Shown: positions 1 to 6,343 of the stretch, piece after piece | Numbering within the stretch: the first letter of the stretch is position 1 | Layout: each line of letters opens with the position of its first letter | Assembly (NCBI GenBank): GCA_026985975.1 | Contig: JALSPL010000529.1 | Location: 1 to 6,808 of the forward strand | Direction: 5' to 3' | DNA: 6,808 nt | From: Anaerolineae bacterium | Lineage (GTDB): Bacteria > Chloroflexota > Anaerolineae > J102 | The notes under the pieces: model-generated | What the model was told of the DNA's origin: nothing | Databases searched by the model: none | Seen by the model: only the letters and a program-made list of their open reading frames with translations | Position numbers and translations under genes: made by a program

Positions 1-1
1 G

Positions 2-466
2 CAGGACGCGCACAGCCGCAACGGTCTCTTTCGCAATGGCCAGCGTCTGGGCGAAGACGCAGTCTTGCTCTCGGACGGCGATGTCATCGTGCTGGCGGGC
101 GTCGTCGAGATGCGCTTTCATGACCCAGCCGAGACGTTGATGGGGCCCGCGGCGGGACGTTTGCAAGGCGTGTGGATCGACGAAGAGGCGGGGGAGGTGT
201 GGGTGGACGGACGCCTGGTGCAGCCGCGGCTATCGCTGCATCAGATGCGCCTGCTGCAAGCATTATATCGACAACCGGGCCGCCCCCTCAGTTTCGAGGC
301 CGTCAAACAGGCGGTATGGCCCGACGAAAACCCGGAGGGCATTAGCAAGCAGGCGCTGGATGGCTTGATCAAACGGCTGCGGCAACGTTTGCGGGCCGCC
401 AGCCCCGGCAACAACGACATCCGCGTCATTCGCGGCTATGGGGTGAAGCTGGAGACTCGGCGCTAG
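2..466 (+). CDS. FHA domain / OmpR-type winged-helix protein (C-terminal part, 5' end outside window)
   Basis: The reading frame is open from the left edge to the TAG at 464-466, giving 154 visible residues; the start lies upstream, and the TTG at 65 falls inside the FHA domain. Residues 1-45 are the second half of a forkhead-associated domain: SRNGLFRNG (residues 5-13) is the conserved Ser/Asn-Gly phosphothreonine-binding loop and DGDVIVLAG the following strand. Residues about 64-154 resemble the OmpR/PhoB C-terminal winged helix (Trans_reg_C): a WVDG strand, the LSLHQMRLLQAL helix, a recognition helix near SKQALDGLIKRLRQRLR, and the wing signature RVIRGYGVKLE. FHA domains bind phosphothreonine peptides, so the likely role is a cytoplasmic DNA-binding regulator answering to a Ser/Thr kinase instead of a receiver domain. 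Any further N-terminal domain cannot be seen. It converges with the - strand genes, so no operon partner is visible. Domain assignment is firm; target genes are unknown. Confidence 0.88.
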   Translation, partial: QDAHSRNGLFRNGQRLGEDAVLLSDGDVIVLAGVVEMRFHDPAETLMGPAAGRLQGVWIDEEAGEVWVDGRLVQPRLSLHQMRLLQALYRQPGRPLSFEAVKQAVWPDENPEGISKQALDGLIKRLRQRLRAASPGNNDIRVIRGYGVKLETRR

Positions 467-500
467 AGGTGCAACGCACTTCGGAAGTGCGTCGCACCTC
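466..500. repeat. 35-nt near-perfect hairpin at the stop codon of the FHA gene
   Basis: GAGGTGC (466-472) pairs with GCACCTC (494-500), and ACGCACTT (474-481) pairs with AAGTGCGT (485-492). Only A473/C493 is unpaired, and the loop is CGG. The first G is the last base of the TAG stop. No T-run follows on either strand, so it is not a classical terminator; it could stabilise 3' ends or be a dispersed extragenic palindrome. The 13-mer AGGTGCAACGCAC (467-479) recurs inverted at 1394-1406, also at a stop codon. Confidence 0.85.
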
Positions 501-526
501 CCCCGCGCCCGCGCATCATGCCCGCG

Positions 527-550
527 GGTGCGAGAGCGCACCTTATTTTA
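527..550 (+). terminator. Intrinsic terminator for the FHA gene
   Basis: On the + strand GGTGCG (527-532), loop AGAG and CGCACC (537-542) form a 6-bp GC-rich stem, followed directly by TTATTTTA (543-550). The T-rich tract overlaps the TAA stop of the convergent - strand gene. The orientation fits termination of the FHA gene. The short stem makes the strength uncertain. Confidence 0.55.
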
Positions 551-1367
551 CCGCCTGCAAGGGCAGGAAGACGCCGGTCTCGCTGGCGTGAGCGCTCTCC
601 TCCAGAATCTCCCAGGCATCGATGTCCACCCGCACGTAATAGACCTCGCGATGGTCGACCACGAAGGAGACGCCCCATTGCGCATCGGTCAGGGGAGCGG
701 CGATGGCATTCCAGTCGTCGTTGTCATCGATCACCCGCCACAGGTCATCCGATTCGAAAGCCAGCTCCACCGCCTTGTCCCGATCCAGCCTTTGTTTCTG
801 TTCGGCGTCGAAGGCGTAGGGATCGCGAATATCTTCGATGTTCCAGCGATCATCTTCAGTCTTGACGACGATCACATCCCAGGCGTCCAGACCGTGCTCG
901 AAGGTGACATGCCAATTGATTTCGTAAGGATCGTATTCGGTGTAACGCTGCCAGTTGTCGGGGTCGCCCAGCAAGGCCAGCACCTGGGCGTCGGCCAGGG
1001 CCACGGCCTCCACCTCGGCCCGCTGTTGCGCCTCCTCGTCGGGCGAAAGGAAAACAGGGACAGAATAATCAACCACCGAGCCATCGTCCAGGTCCACCGT
1101 GGCCTCGCCCAGCCACTCCTCTTGCGCCTGGTCTTCATAAAAAGTGACATACCAGGTGTTTGCGTCGGGATCATCCTCTTCGGCGGCAGCCGACCATTGC
1201 GGGAAATGCTCCAGAGCAGCGGCGATGACCGGATGGGCGGCGGCGATGTCGATGGCCTGTTGCGCCGGATTGGGGTCGGCGCTGGCGGTCTGGATGACAA
1301 AATAAGCGCCCGCAACAGCCAAAAGTAAAATCAACAAAAATAGGGGAATGCGTAAAGATCGTTTCAT
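543..1367 (-). CDS. Exported acidic protein with three PepSY-like repeats
   Basis: 274 residues. The ATG at 1367 is chosen because GGAG (1374-1377) lies 6 nt upstream and a signal peptide follows at once: KRSLR, a hydrophobic core at residues 7-25, and a signal-peptidase-type ASA at 28-30. Upstream in-frame ATGs would run back into the DUF1501 gene. The mature part contains three units, about residues 35-104, 114-183 and 195-258. Each has a helix-like stretch, then a strand TWYVTF (71-76), NWHVTF (151-156) or QWGVSF (230-235), then a second strand with an acidic turn (VDLDDG, VKTEDD, VDIDAW). This alternation resembles PepSY domains, often found in secreted inhibitory or peptidase-linked proteins, but I cannot name a family with certainty. 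The mature region is very acidic (about 58 Asp/Glu against 13 Lys/Arg) and the protein has 11 Trp. It lies 37 bp after the DUF1501 stop on the same strand, probably the last gene of that unit. Function unknown. Confidence 0.82.
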   Translation of the reverse strand: MKRSLRIPLFLLILLLAVAGAYFVIQTASADPNPAQQAIDIAAAHPVIAAALEHFPQWSAAAEEDDPDANTWYVTFYEDQAQEEWLGEATVDLDDGSVVDYSVPVFLSPDEEAQQRAEVEAVALADAQVLALLGDPDNWQRYTEYDPYEINWHVTFEHGLDAWDVIVVKTEDDRWNIEDIRDPYAFDAEQKQRLDRDKAVELAFESDDLWRVIDDNDDWNAIAAPLTDAQWGVSFVVDHREVYYVRVDIDAWEILEESAHASETGVFLPLQAVK

Positions 1368-1390
1368 GGTAAACTCCGGAATGATGATAG

Positions 1391-1406
1391 GAGGTGCGTT
1401 GCACCT
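1391..1406. repeat. Short palindrome between DUF1501 and the PepSY-like gene; deletion form of the 466-500 hairpin
   Basis: AGGTGC (1392-1397), loop GTT, GCACCT (1401-1406) is a perfect 6-bp stem overlapping the TAG stop of the DUF1501 gene. Read on the - strand, the 16 bases AGGTGCAACGCACCTC equal bases 467-479 plus 498-500 of the large hairpin. They are therefore that sequence with 18 nt removed between its two CGCAC copies. It occupies nearly half of the 37-bp intergenic gap. Confidence 0.6.
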
Positions 1407-2685
1407 AGACGTTGAAGATATCCAGCGGTTGGGGGCTGAAGCCGGGGAAGATGTCGGCGATGGCGTTGTTGCCCAAACGCCGTTGCAGCATCTCGGCCAG
1501 CACATGACGATAATCGGTGGTGATGGCGAGATCGTCGGCGTCGTCCCGGGCCTCGGGGGCCAGAGTGGGCCAATCGCCATAGACCTTGCCCCCGCGCACG
1601 CCGCCGCCCATGAGGAACATGGCGTTGCCGTGGCCATGATCAGTGCCCTGGCTGCCATTTTCATCGATGGTGCGCCCGAATTCGCTCATCACCACCACAA
1701 CCACCCGCTTCATGCGGTCGCCAAGGTCTGTGTAAAAGGCATGAAGCCCCTGGGCCAGCACCGTGAAATCGTCGTTGAGCCCGCCGTCCAGCGTGCCCTG
1801 GGCCTCGTGGGTGTCCCAGCCGCCCAGATGATCCAGGCTGGCCACTTCCAGCCCGATGTCGGCTTTGATGATCTGGGCGATCTGGCGCAGGGCCAGCCCG
1901 AATCCCAGGTCGTCCGCGGGATAAACCGCGCCGTGGGCGGGCCGGTAGGGGTCGGCGGTGAGTTGCTGCACGGTGGTCACGGTCTCGAACACCAGTTTCG
2001 CCTGCCGGCTCAGAGGGTCCTGCGGGCCCGCAGCTTCGTACAGACGCGCCAGCGAGCGCTCCATGCGTTGCAGTTCATCGGAGCGGCCTTGCAGATGGAA
2101 ATCGTCGAGGGCGCGTAGCGCCAGGGGCGTGACTGCGCCGCGCAGGGAATCGGGCAGCAGATCGCCCATGCCCACGGCCCGGAAGGGAGATTGATTCTGC
2201 CAGGATGCGGTTTCGAGATGGCGGCCAATCCAGCCGGTGGCGATGGTTTTATCGCCGGGGACGCCAAAATCGACAAAGTGCTGAGCGTCGAAATGGGAGC
2301 GGGTGGGATGCACCAGGCCTGAGGCGTGCACGATGGCCAAATCCTGCTGCTGGTAGATGGCGGCCAGCGGGGCCAGGGCCGGATGCAGTCCGAAAAAGCC
2401 GTCGAGATCGATGGCGCTGCGGTCGCCGCCGGGCTCGGGCACGGCGATGGTGGGCCGGTTGTCGTAATACTCCCGGCCCTCGCCATAAGGAACCACAGCG
2501 CTGAGGCCATCCATGCCCCCGCGCAGGAAGATGTTGATGAGGATGTCGCGGTCGCCGCCGGATTGATGGTCGGCGGCAAAGGCCAGACGGGGCATCCAAC
2601 CGGGGAAAAGGCTGCGGCTGGCCCCGATGACGCCGGTGACGCCGGCGATTTTGAGGAAGTTGCGTCGGGTAATCGTATTCATCAT
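1405..2685 (-). CDS. DUF1501 family Tat-exported protein
   Basis: 426 residues from the ATG at 2685. That ATG overlaps the upstream TGA stop (TGATG), with a weak GGTG 5 nt before it; ATGs at 2694 and 2682 are also possible. The N-terminus has a twin-arginine signal, TRRNFLK (residues 6-12), a hydrophobic stretch, and AFA at about 35-37 before the mature start. Family motifs follow in order: LRGGMDG (54-60), SHFDAQHF (130-137), GGWDTHEAQG (288-297), MSEFGRT (333-339), DHGHGNA (349-355), GGKVYGDWP (365-373) and TTDYRHVLAEML (389-400). DUF1501 proteins are full-length alkaline-phosphatase/sulfatase-like folds, and the Asp/His-rich motifs are candidate metal or active-site residues. The substrate is unknown. 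They are commonly encoded beside DUF1800 proteins, as here, and probably act together outside the cytoplasmic membrane. Length is normal and I see no disruption. The family call is secure; an enzymatic role is inference. Confidence 0.93.
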   Translation of the reverse strand: MMNTITRRNFLKIAGVTGVIGASRSLFPGWMPRLAFAADHQSGGDRDILINIFLRGGMDGLSAVVPYGEGREYYDNRPTIAVPEPGGDRSAIDLDGFFGLHPALAPLAAIYQQQDLAIVHASGLVHPTRSHFDAQHFVDFGVPGDKTIATGWIGRHLETASWQNQSPFRAVGMGDLLPDSLRGAVTPLALRALDDFHLQGRSDELQRMERSLARLYEAAGPQDPLSRQAKLVFETVTTVQQLTADPYRPAHGAVYPADDLGFGLALRQIAQIIKADIGLEVASLDHLGGWDTHEAQGTLDGGLNDDFTVLAQGLHAFYTDLGDRMKRVVVVVMSEFGRTIDENGSQGTDHGHGNAMFLMGGGVRGGKVYGDWPTLAPEARDDADDLAITTDYRHVLAEMLQRRLGNNAIADIFPGFSPQPLDIFNV

Positions 2686-4151
2686 CAGCACCATTGATAT
2701 TGGGGAGAGGCCAGCATCAGGCCCATGAGGACGGGCATTTTCTTGGTGAAGGTGCGGGCATCCAGCGGCGCGGCGGGATGGGTCGCGCCCAGATAATCCA
2801 GGAAGGGACCGCTGGCCTCGGCGGAGAGAGGGGCGCCAAAGACCTGCCGCGCCGTCGCATCCACCAGTTCGATGGCGGTGGCGGGACCGCCGGTCTCGCC
2901 CGGCGGCGGGATGCGCTGATGAAGCTGTGAGCGCCAGCCCCAGGCGTTCTCAGCTCCGAAATGGACATCCTGGGTGAGGAACATGGCGGCGTTCCAGCGC
3001 TCCAGCAGGCCGCCGGTGGAGATCCAGGGCTCGGCGGTGTCGGGATAGCCGTTGGGCGGACCCCAGCCGTAGGGCGGCTGCCCCAGCCGGGATGTCAGCT
3101 CCCACAGCGACCAGTACTCGGTGTAGCGGGCGCCGGTGGCCCGCAAGGCGCCGATGAGAAAATCCAGAGGGCGGCGCATCTTTTGCCCGGCCGCGGCGTA
3201 GAATTCGGCGGAAGTGAAGATGTGGCGCAGTACGGGGATGATTTCACCGTCGGTCTCTTGCCACAGCCGGGCCGCGCTTTCCACCAGGCTGGCGGGCGGA
3301 TTATCGCTGACGAAGCGGCGGCAGAGCTTGAAGCTGAGAAAACGGGCGGTGGCAGGATGTTCGGCGGCGATGGCCAGCAGATGCAGCCCATCCTCGACGC
3401 CTCGCCCGGCCGGCATCTTGTGTCCCAGCACCTGCTTGGGCCTGTCGTCATGATCATCGGGACTGAAGTAGAAGCCGTTGGCGGTGCGGGGATGGGTGGT
3501 CCAGCCGGTGAGGGCGCGGGCGCCCTGGCGGATGTCCTCCTCGGTGTAACCGCCATCCACGCCCAGGGTGTGCAGCTCCAGCAGCTCCCGACCGTAGTTT
3601 TCGTTGGGGTGTGAGGCGATGTTGTAAGCGCCGTCCAGATAGTAAAGCATGGCCGGGCTCTTGGCCGTGGCCAGCAGCAGATCCTTGAATTTGCCCAGGG
3701 CGTGCTGGCGGATGGCGTCGCGATAGTAGATGATGAGTTCTGCGTGGTCGTCTTTGTTGGGGATGTTGAAGTGGTCGGACCAGAATTCCACCATCCGTTC
3801 CAATAACTGGCGCTTGCTGTAAACGGCCCGCAGCACCATCAGTTCGGGCAGTAATTCGCCCAGGCGACCATCGACGTTGTTCAGTCCGTACAGGTCGTGG
3901 CGCGAGAGCCCGAACAGGGCCAGTTGCGGCGCAAGCAAATGTTCGCATTCGGCGTCGTCGATGGATGCGGGATGCAGTTGCTCTTCCAGCCACGCTTCCC
4001 GGCCGATCTGCTGCACCCGGTCGACTTCTTCGGGCCGCGGGCCCCAGGTGGTGCGGTTGAGCAGATGCAGATCGGGGTTTTGCGTCGAGGGCGGTTGCGG
4101 CGCGGCTTTGCGCAGTTTCAATGTAAGAAATTGTCGTCGTGATAGGGTCAT
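2685..4151 (-). CDS. DUF1800 family protein
   Basis: 488 residues. The ATG at 4151 is chosen because GGGAG (4158-4162) lies 6 nt upstream and MTLSRRQFLTL follows. In-frame ATGs at 4190 and 4286 would add an unrelated basic leader. DUF1800 hallmarks are present: LLNRTTWGPRPEEVDRV (30-46), ERMVEFWSDHFNI (118-130), NENYGRELLELHTLGVDGGY (183-202), ARALTGW (211-217), FKLCRRFVSDNPP (274-286), MRRPLDFLIGALRATG (325-340) and YGWGPPNGYP (361-370). The family is large, mostly bacterial and without an established reaction; its genes usually sit beside DUF1501 genes. The arginine pair and FLT resemble a Tat motif. However, the next residues (KLRKAAPQPP) are charged and proline-rich, so the hydrophobic core of a normal Tat signal is missing. 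Export may depend on the DUF1501 partner, or the protein may stay inside. Its TGA stop overlaps the next start, implying translational coupling. Confidence 0.93.
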   Translation of the reverse strand: MTLSRRQFLTLKLRKAAPQPPSTQNPDLHLLNRTTWGPRPEEVDRVQQIGREAWLEEQLHPASIDDAECEHLLAPQLALFGLSRHDLYGLNNVDGRLGELLPELMVLRAVYSKRQLLERMVEFWSDHFNIPNKDDHAELIIYYRDAIRQHALGKFKDLLLATAKSPAMLYYLDGAYNIASHPNENYGRELLELHTLGVDGGYTEEDIRQGARALTGWTTHPRTANGFYFSPDDHDDRPKQVLGHKMPAGRGVEDGLHLLAIAAEHPATARFLSFKLCRRFVSDNPPASLVESAARLWQETDGEIIPVLRHIFTSAEFYAAAGQKMRRPLDFLIGALRATGARYTEYWSLWELTSRLGQPPYGWGPPNGYPDTAEPWISTGGLLERWNAAMFLTQDVHFGAENAWGWRSQLHQRIPPPGETGGPATAIELVDATARQVFGAPLSAEASGPFLDYLGATHPAAPLDARTFTKKMPVLMGLMLASPQYQWC

Positions 4152-4181
4152 GGCATTCTCCCGGTATGAAGCGTGAAGATG

Positions 4182-4194
4182 TGACAGCATGTCA
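4182..4194. promoter_or_regulatory. Possible operator dyad TGACA-GCA-TGTCA upstream of the DUF1800 gene
   Basis: A perfect 5-bp dyad with a 3-nt centre lies 31-43 nt before the DUF1800 start, where a regulator could act on transcription of the three-gene unit. Half-sites this short arise by chance easily, and no matched regulator is visible. Confidence 0.25.
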
Positions 4195-4326
4195 TTTGAT
4201 GATAACCGCCGGCGGCGATGGTTGCTGGACGCAAAACAGGCGCGACATGGGCGCGAGGTGGGCGAAAGCAATGTGCATTGGGGCATGGAGGGCGAGATGA
4301 CCGGTTACAAAAGACGCCCGCCGCAC

Positions 4327-4427
4327 AACCTGACAGGTTCCTTTGGCCAAGAAACAGCTTTCTACAACGCGTATTCGCCGCCAATCGCCTCATTCTCTCC
4401 CGCGCGGTGGCGGGAACCTGTCAGGTT
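4327..4427. repeat. Paired palindromes AACCTGWCAGGTT forming 15-bp inverted repeats
   Basis: AACCTGACAGGTTCC (4327-4341) and its exact reverse complement GGAACCTGTCAGGTT (4413-4427) enclose 71 nt. Each arm is itself a 13-bp palindrome with one central base (4327-4339 and 4415-4427). They could be two operator sites, a large stem, or the ends of a 101-bp dispersed repeat. I find no duplicated flanking bases, which weakens the mobile-element reading. Confidence 0.65.
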
Positions 4428-4496
4428 TGGAAGGCGCCATCGCTCGCATCCACCAGCCCCGGCCTCATCAGGAATCATTGCTCCGGGCATGAAGAC

Positions 4497-4904
4497 CTAC
4501 CCCAACACTACCACCAGCGCCTCATCCTCCACCCGCACTGTCAGCCTGGTCAACCCCCGCGGCGCGGGCCCGTGCTGCAATGCGCCTGCGGGCCCGAATT
4601 GGCTGCCATGACACGGACAACGAAAACCCTGTCCCTCCCCTCGCACGGTGCAACCCAAATGCGGACAAATGGCGCTGAGCGCGTAGAACCCCGCATCATC
4701 GCGGCCCAGCCAGGCCCGGGCCTGGGGCAACCATAGCTGTTGTCCCGGTTGCAGCTCGGGGATGGGTTGCACGCGCACCTGCGCGGGCGCCGAAGGGGGC
4801 AGAGGCGGCATTAGAAAACGACGCACGCCATCCAGCAGCCCCAGCGCGGTGAGCGCCAGCGCGCTTTTGGTGAAGAGGATGAGAAATCGTCGGCGATCGA
4901 GCAT
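4497..4904 (-). CDS. Rieske [2Fe-2S] protein of a bc-type quinol oxidase complex
   Basis: 135 residues, starting 6 nt after the cytochrome c stop, so translational coupling is likely; the Shine-Dalgarno is weak. Residues 2-12 (LDRRRFLILFT) with the hydrophobic run to about 24 form a Tat-type signal anchor, the usual route for a folded iron-sulfur protein. The Rieske domain has box I CPHLGC (80-85) and box II CPCHGS (96-101). By family rules Cys80, His82, Cys96 and His99 bind the cluster and Cys85-Cys98 form the disulfide. It would take one electron from quinol at the Qo site and pass it to the cytochrome. At 135 residues it is compact compared with most bc-complex Rieske proteins. Position 103 is Phe where high-potential Rieske proteins have Tyr two residues after the conserved Ser, predicting a lower midpoint potential. 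The operon with cytochrome b and a multihaem cytochrome supports a respiratory role over a dioxygenase ferredoxin. Confidence 0.93.
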   Translation of the reverse strand: MLDRRRFLILFTKSALALTALGLLDGVRRFLMPPLPPSAPAQVRVQPIPELQPGQQLWLPQARAWLGRDDAGFYALSAICPHLGCTVRGEGQGFRCPCHGSQFGPAGALQHGPAPRGLTRLTVRVEDEALVVVLG

Positions 4905-4910
4905 GATAGT

Positions 4911-6326
4911 TTACCGTTGATAAGCGTGACAATCGTGGCAGGCGCTGCTGTGCTGCTCTTGCGGGTCTTGTTCGCAGGCGCTGCCATAAACCAGAGGGAT
5001 GAGTAGCTTCTTGCCGCTGACCTTCATGGTCAATTCCCACTGCCCATCGGCCCGCTGCCGCACGCCATACATCTTCTCGCCTGTGGGCGCCAGCAGCACC
5101 CGATCGCCCACCCGCCGCTGGATGTGGGGGTTGAGCCGCGCCTGCCGCAGCGCCTGCGCGTCCTCTGTGGTCAGTTCCACGCCCGACGGCCCACCTTCCG
5201 TATCGCCGTGGCAGGTCTGGCAACGCACGCGTTGCGCCTCGACCACTGCGCCCGCGATACGCCCATCGCCCATGGCCTCGTTGCGGGTGTGACAATCGAT
5301 GCAATCCAGCTCCCATTCGCAGCGGGTAAAGCGGCCGATGGGTTGATAATACTCCTTCAAGCGCTTGCCTTCTGCGGGCATAATCGGCGAAATAGCGGGC
5401 CCTAACGGCGGCAGATCGGCGCGGGGCGTGAACGTCATGCTGCGCAGAGAATAATTGCCGCGGTTGTGGCAATGATTGCATTGACTAAAGGGGATGGCTG
5501 TGGTCAGCCGATGCGCCCGCGCATGCCCCGGTTCATCCTTGGGAATGGTGGGATCAGCGCCCTTATAAAGCCCATCGTCATCATAAAGAACATGACACGC
5601 GGCGCAACCGGTGCTGCGATAGCGGTAAGGCGCGGGCGCGGGTTCTGTCCACAAATGACATCCTCCCTCCAAACATCCTGCCCGAAACTGGCTATCGATG
5701 GGGTGGCCCGACACCGCCACGCCCCGTGCGGCCAGCGCGGGCGTCAGATCCTGGGGCTGACTCACGGGCAGTTCGCGCAAAGCGCGCCGGCCATCACTGA
5801 CCGTGCGCACGCCGTAGTGAGGTTCGGCATCGGGCTGTGCGCCAAAAGCGTAGCGCAAAAGCGCAATGCCGCTGGCATAGGTGGCCTGCAAACTGCGTTC
5901 CACGCTATCGATGTGGTTATGCTCCGCCTGGTCGTAACCCGCGTGGCAGCCTCCCTGCCCGCAACCGGCCCGCACAGTTTGTAGATCGCTGGGATTCTTG
6001 CCTCCGCGCAGGCCCGCATGAGCCCGGGCCTCATCCAGGGCCAGACCATCGCCGCCATGACACGCCACGCAGCCGAAGACCTCCACCGGATGCGAAGAAC
6101 TGATCTCCTCCAGGCCCAGATGGCAGGTCAGGCAGTATTCAGGTTGTCCGCTGTTGCCGGGCGTGATGGCGCGGGGGACGAGACGGGCGCGGGGTTGACC
6201 ATTGGCCAGGAAATAAGCCTGCTGATATGTGCGCCAGGCCTGATGGCCGGCGTGCAGCCGCGCCGCCAGGGTGATGATCAGCACAACGCCCGCGGCCAGC
6301 GCCAGCCAAAACCATTTTTTGGACAT
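4911..6326 (-). CDS. Membrane-anchored nonahaem c-type cytochrome
   Basis: 471 residues. The ATG at 6326 is followed by a basic-hydrophobic signal anchor (residues 1-23) with no obvious cleavage site, so the haem domain is held on the outer face of the membrane. Seven CXXCH haem sites are visible: CLTCH 65-69, CVACH 86-90, CAACH 241-245, CNHCH 283-287, CIDCH 342-346, CQTCH 369-373 and CHDCH 463-467. Two CX4CH sites, CGQGGCH (122-128) and CLEGGCH (218-224), bring the total to nine. Many further His can serve as distal ligands. The region after the third site (SVERSLQATYASGIALLRYAFG) has the look of other bacterial multihaem cytochromes, but I cannot name the subfamily. Between cytochrome b and the Rieske protein it most likely replaces cytochrome c1/f, collecting electrons from the Rieske centre and relaying them to a periplasmic or extracellular acceptor. 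The upstream SD is a modest GAGA 8 nt from the start, with a mobile element just beyond it. Confidence 0.92.
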   Translation of the reverse strand: MSKKWFWLALAAGVVLIITLAARLHAGHQAWRTYQQAYFLANGQPRARLVPRAITPGNSGQPEYCLTCHLGLEEISSSHPVEVFGCVACHGGDGLALDEARAHAGLRGGKNPSDLQTVRAGCGQGGCHAGYDQAEHNHIDSVERSLQATYASGIALLRYAFGAQPDAEPHYGVRTVSDGRRALRELPVSQPQDLTPALAARGVAVSGHPIDSQFRAGCLEGGCHLWTEPAPAPYRYRSTGCAACHVLYDDDGLYKGADPTIPKDEPGHARAHRLTTAIPFSQCNHCHNRGNYSLRSMTFTPRADLPPLGPAISPIMPAEGKRLKEYYQPIGRFTRCEWELDCIDCHTRNEAMGDGRIAGAVVEAQRVRCQTCHGDTEGGPSGVELTTEDAQALRQARLNPHIQRRVGDRVLLAPTGEKMYGVRQRADGQWELTMKVSGKKLLIPLVYGSACEQDPQEQHSSACHDCHAYQR

Positions 6327-6343
6327 GATTTTTCTCTATTGAT

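Larger units (their letters stand above)
4152..4496. other. Gene-free stretch between the DUF1800 unit and the Rieske gene
   Basis: These 345 bp hold no convincing gene: the open frames across them are arginine/proline-rich readings that run on antisense into the Rieske gene. The part nearest 4151 is the DUF1800 leader, with its ribosome-binding site (4158-4162) and a small dyad (4182-4194). The centre holds the paired AACCTGWCAGGTT repeats (4327-4427). I see no well-spaced -35/-10 pair and no T-tailed hairpin after the Rieske stop, so whether the two - strand units are transcribed separately is open. Confidence 0.6.

Noticed and set aside
466..500. Large hairpin as the main intrinsic terminator
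   Set aside because: The stem is strong, but it is followed by a C-rich stretch on the + strand and has no T-run on the - strand side. The hairpin at 527-550 with its T-rich tail is the better terminator.
528..1328. Long open frame on the + strand opposite the PepSY-like gene
   Set aside because: It is antisense to a gene with a signal peptide, a good ribosome-binding site and internal repeats. Its own product shows no domain pattern, and GC-rich codon bias creates such shadow frames.
1368..1664. Upstream extension of the PepSY-like gene to an ATG at 1664
   Set aside because: The extra 99 residues are an out-of-frame reading of the DUF1501 gene, whereas the ATG at 1367 has a proper SD and starts directly with a signal peptide.
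1348..2118. Long + strand open frame opposite the DUF1501 gene
   Set aside because: The - strand frame carries all DUF1501 motifs; the antisense product is low in recognisable features and has no supported start.
4152..4286. Upstream extension of the DUF1800 gene to 4190 or 4286
   Set aside because: The extension is a Cys/Arg/Ser-rich leader without family similarity; the ATG at 4151 has GGGAG at ideal spacing and is followed by the twin-arginine motif.
4189..4736. Overlapping + strand frames across the gene-free stretch and the Rieske gene
   Set aside because: They are rich in Arg, Pro and Ser, run through the AACCTGWCAGGTT repeats and continue antisense to the Rieske motifs. No ribosome-binding site or domain supports them.
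4696..5481. Arg-rich - strand open frame overlapping the cytochrome c and Rieske genes in another frame
   Set aside because: It is a frame-shifted reading of two clearly functional genes carrying haem and iron-sulfur motifs.
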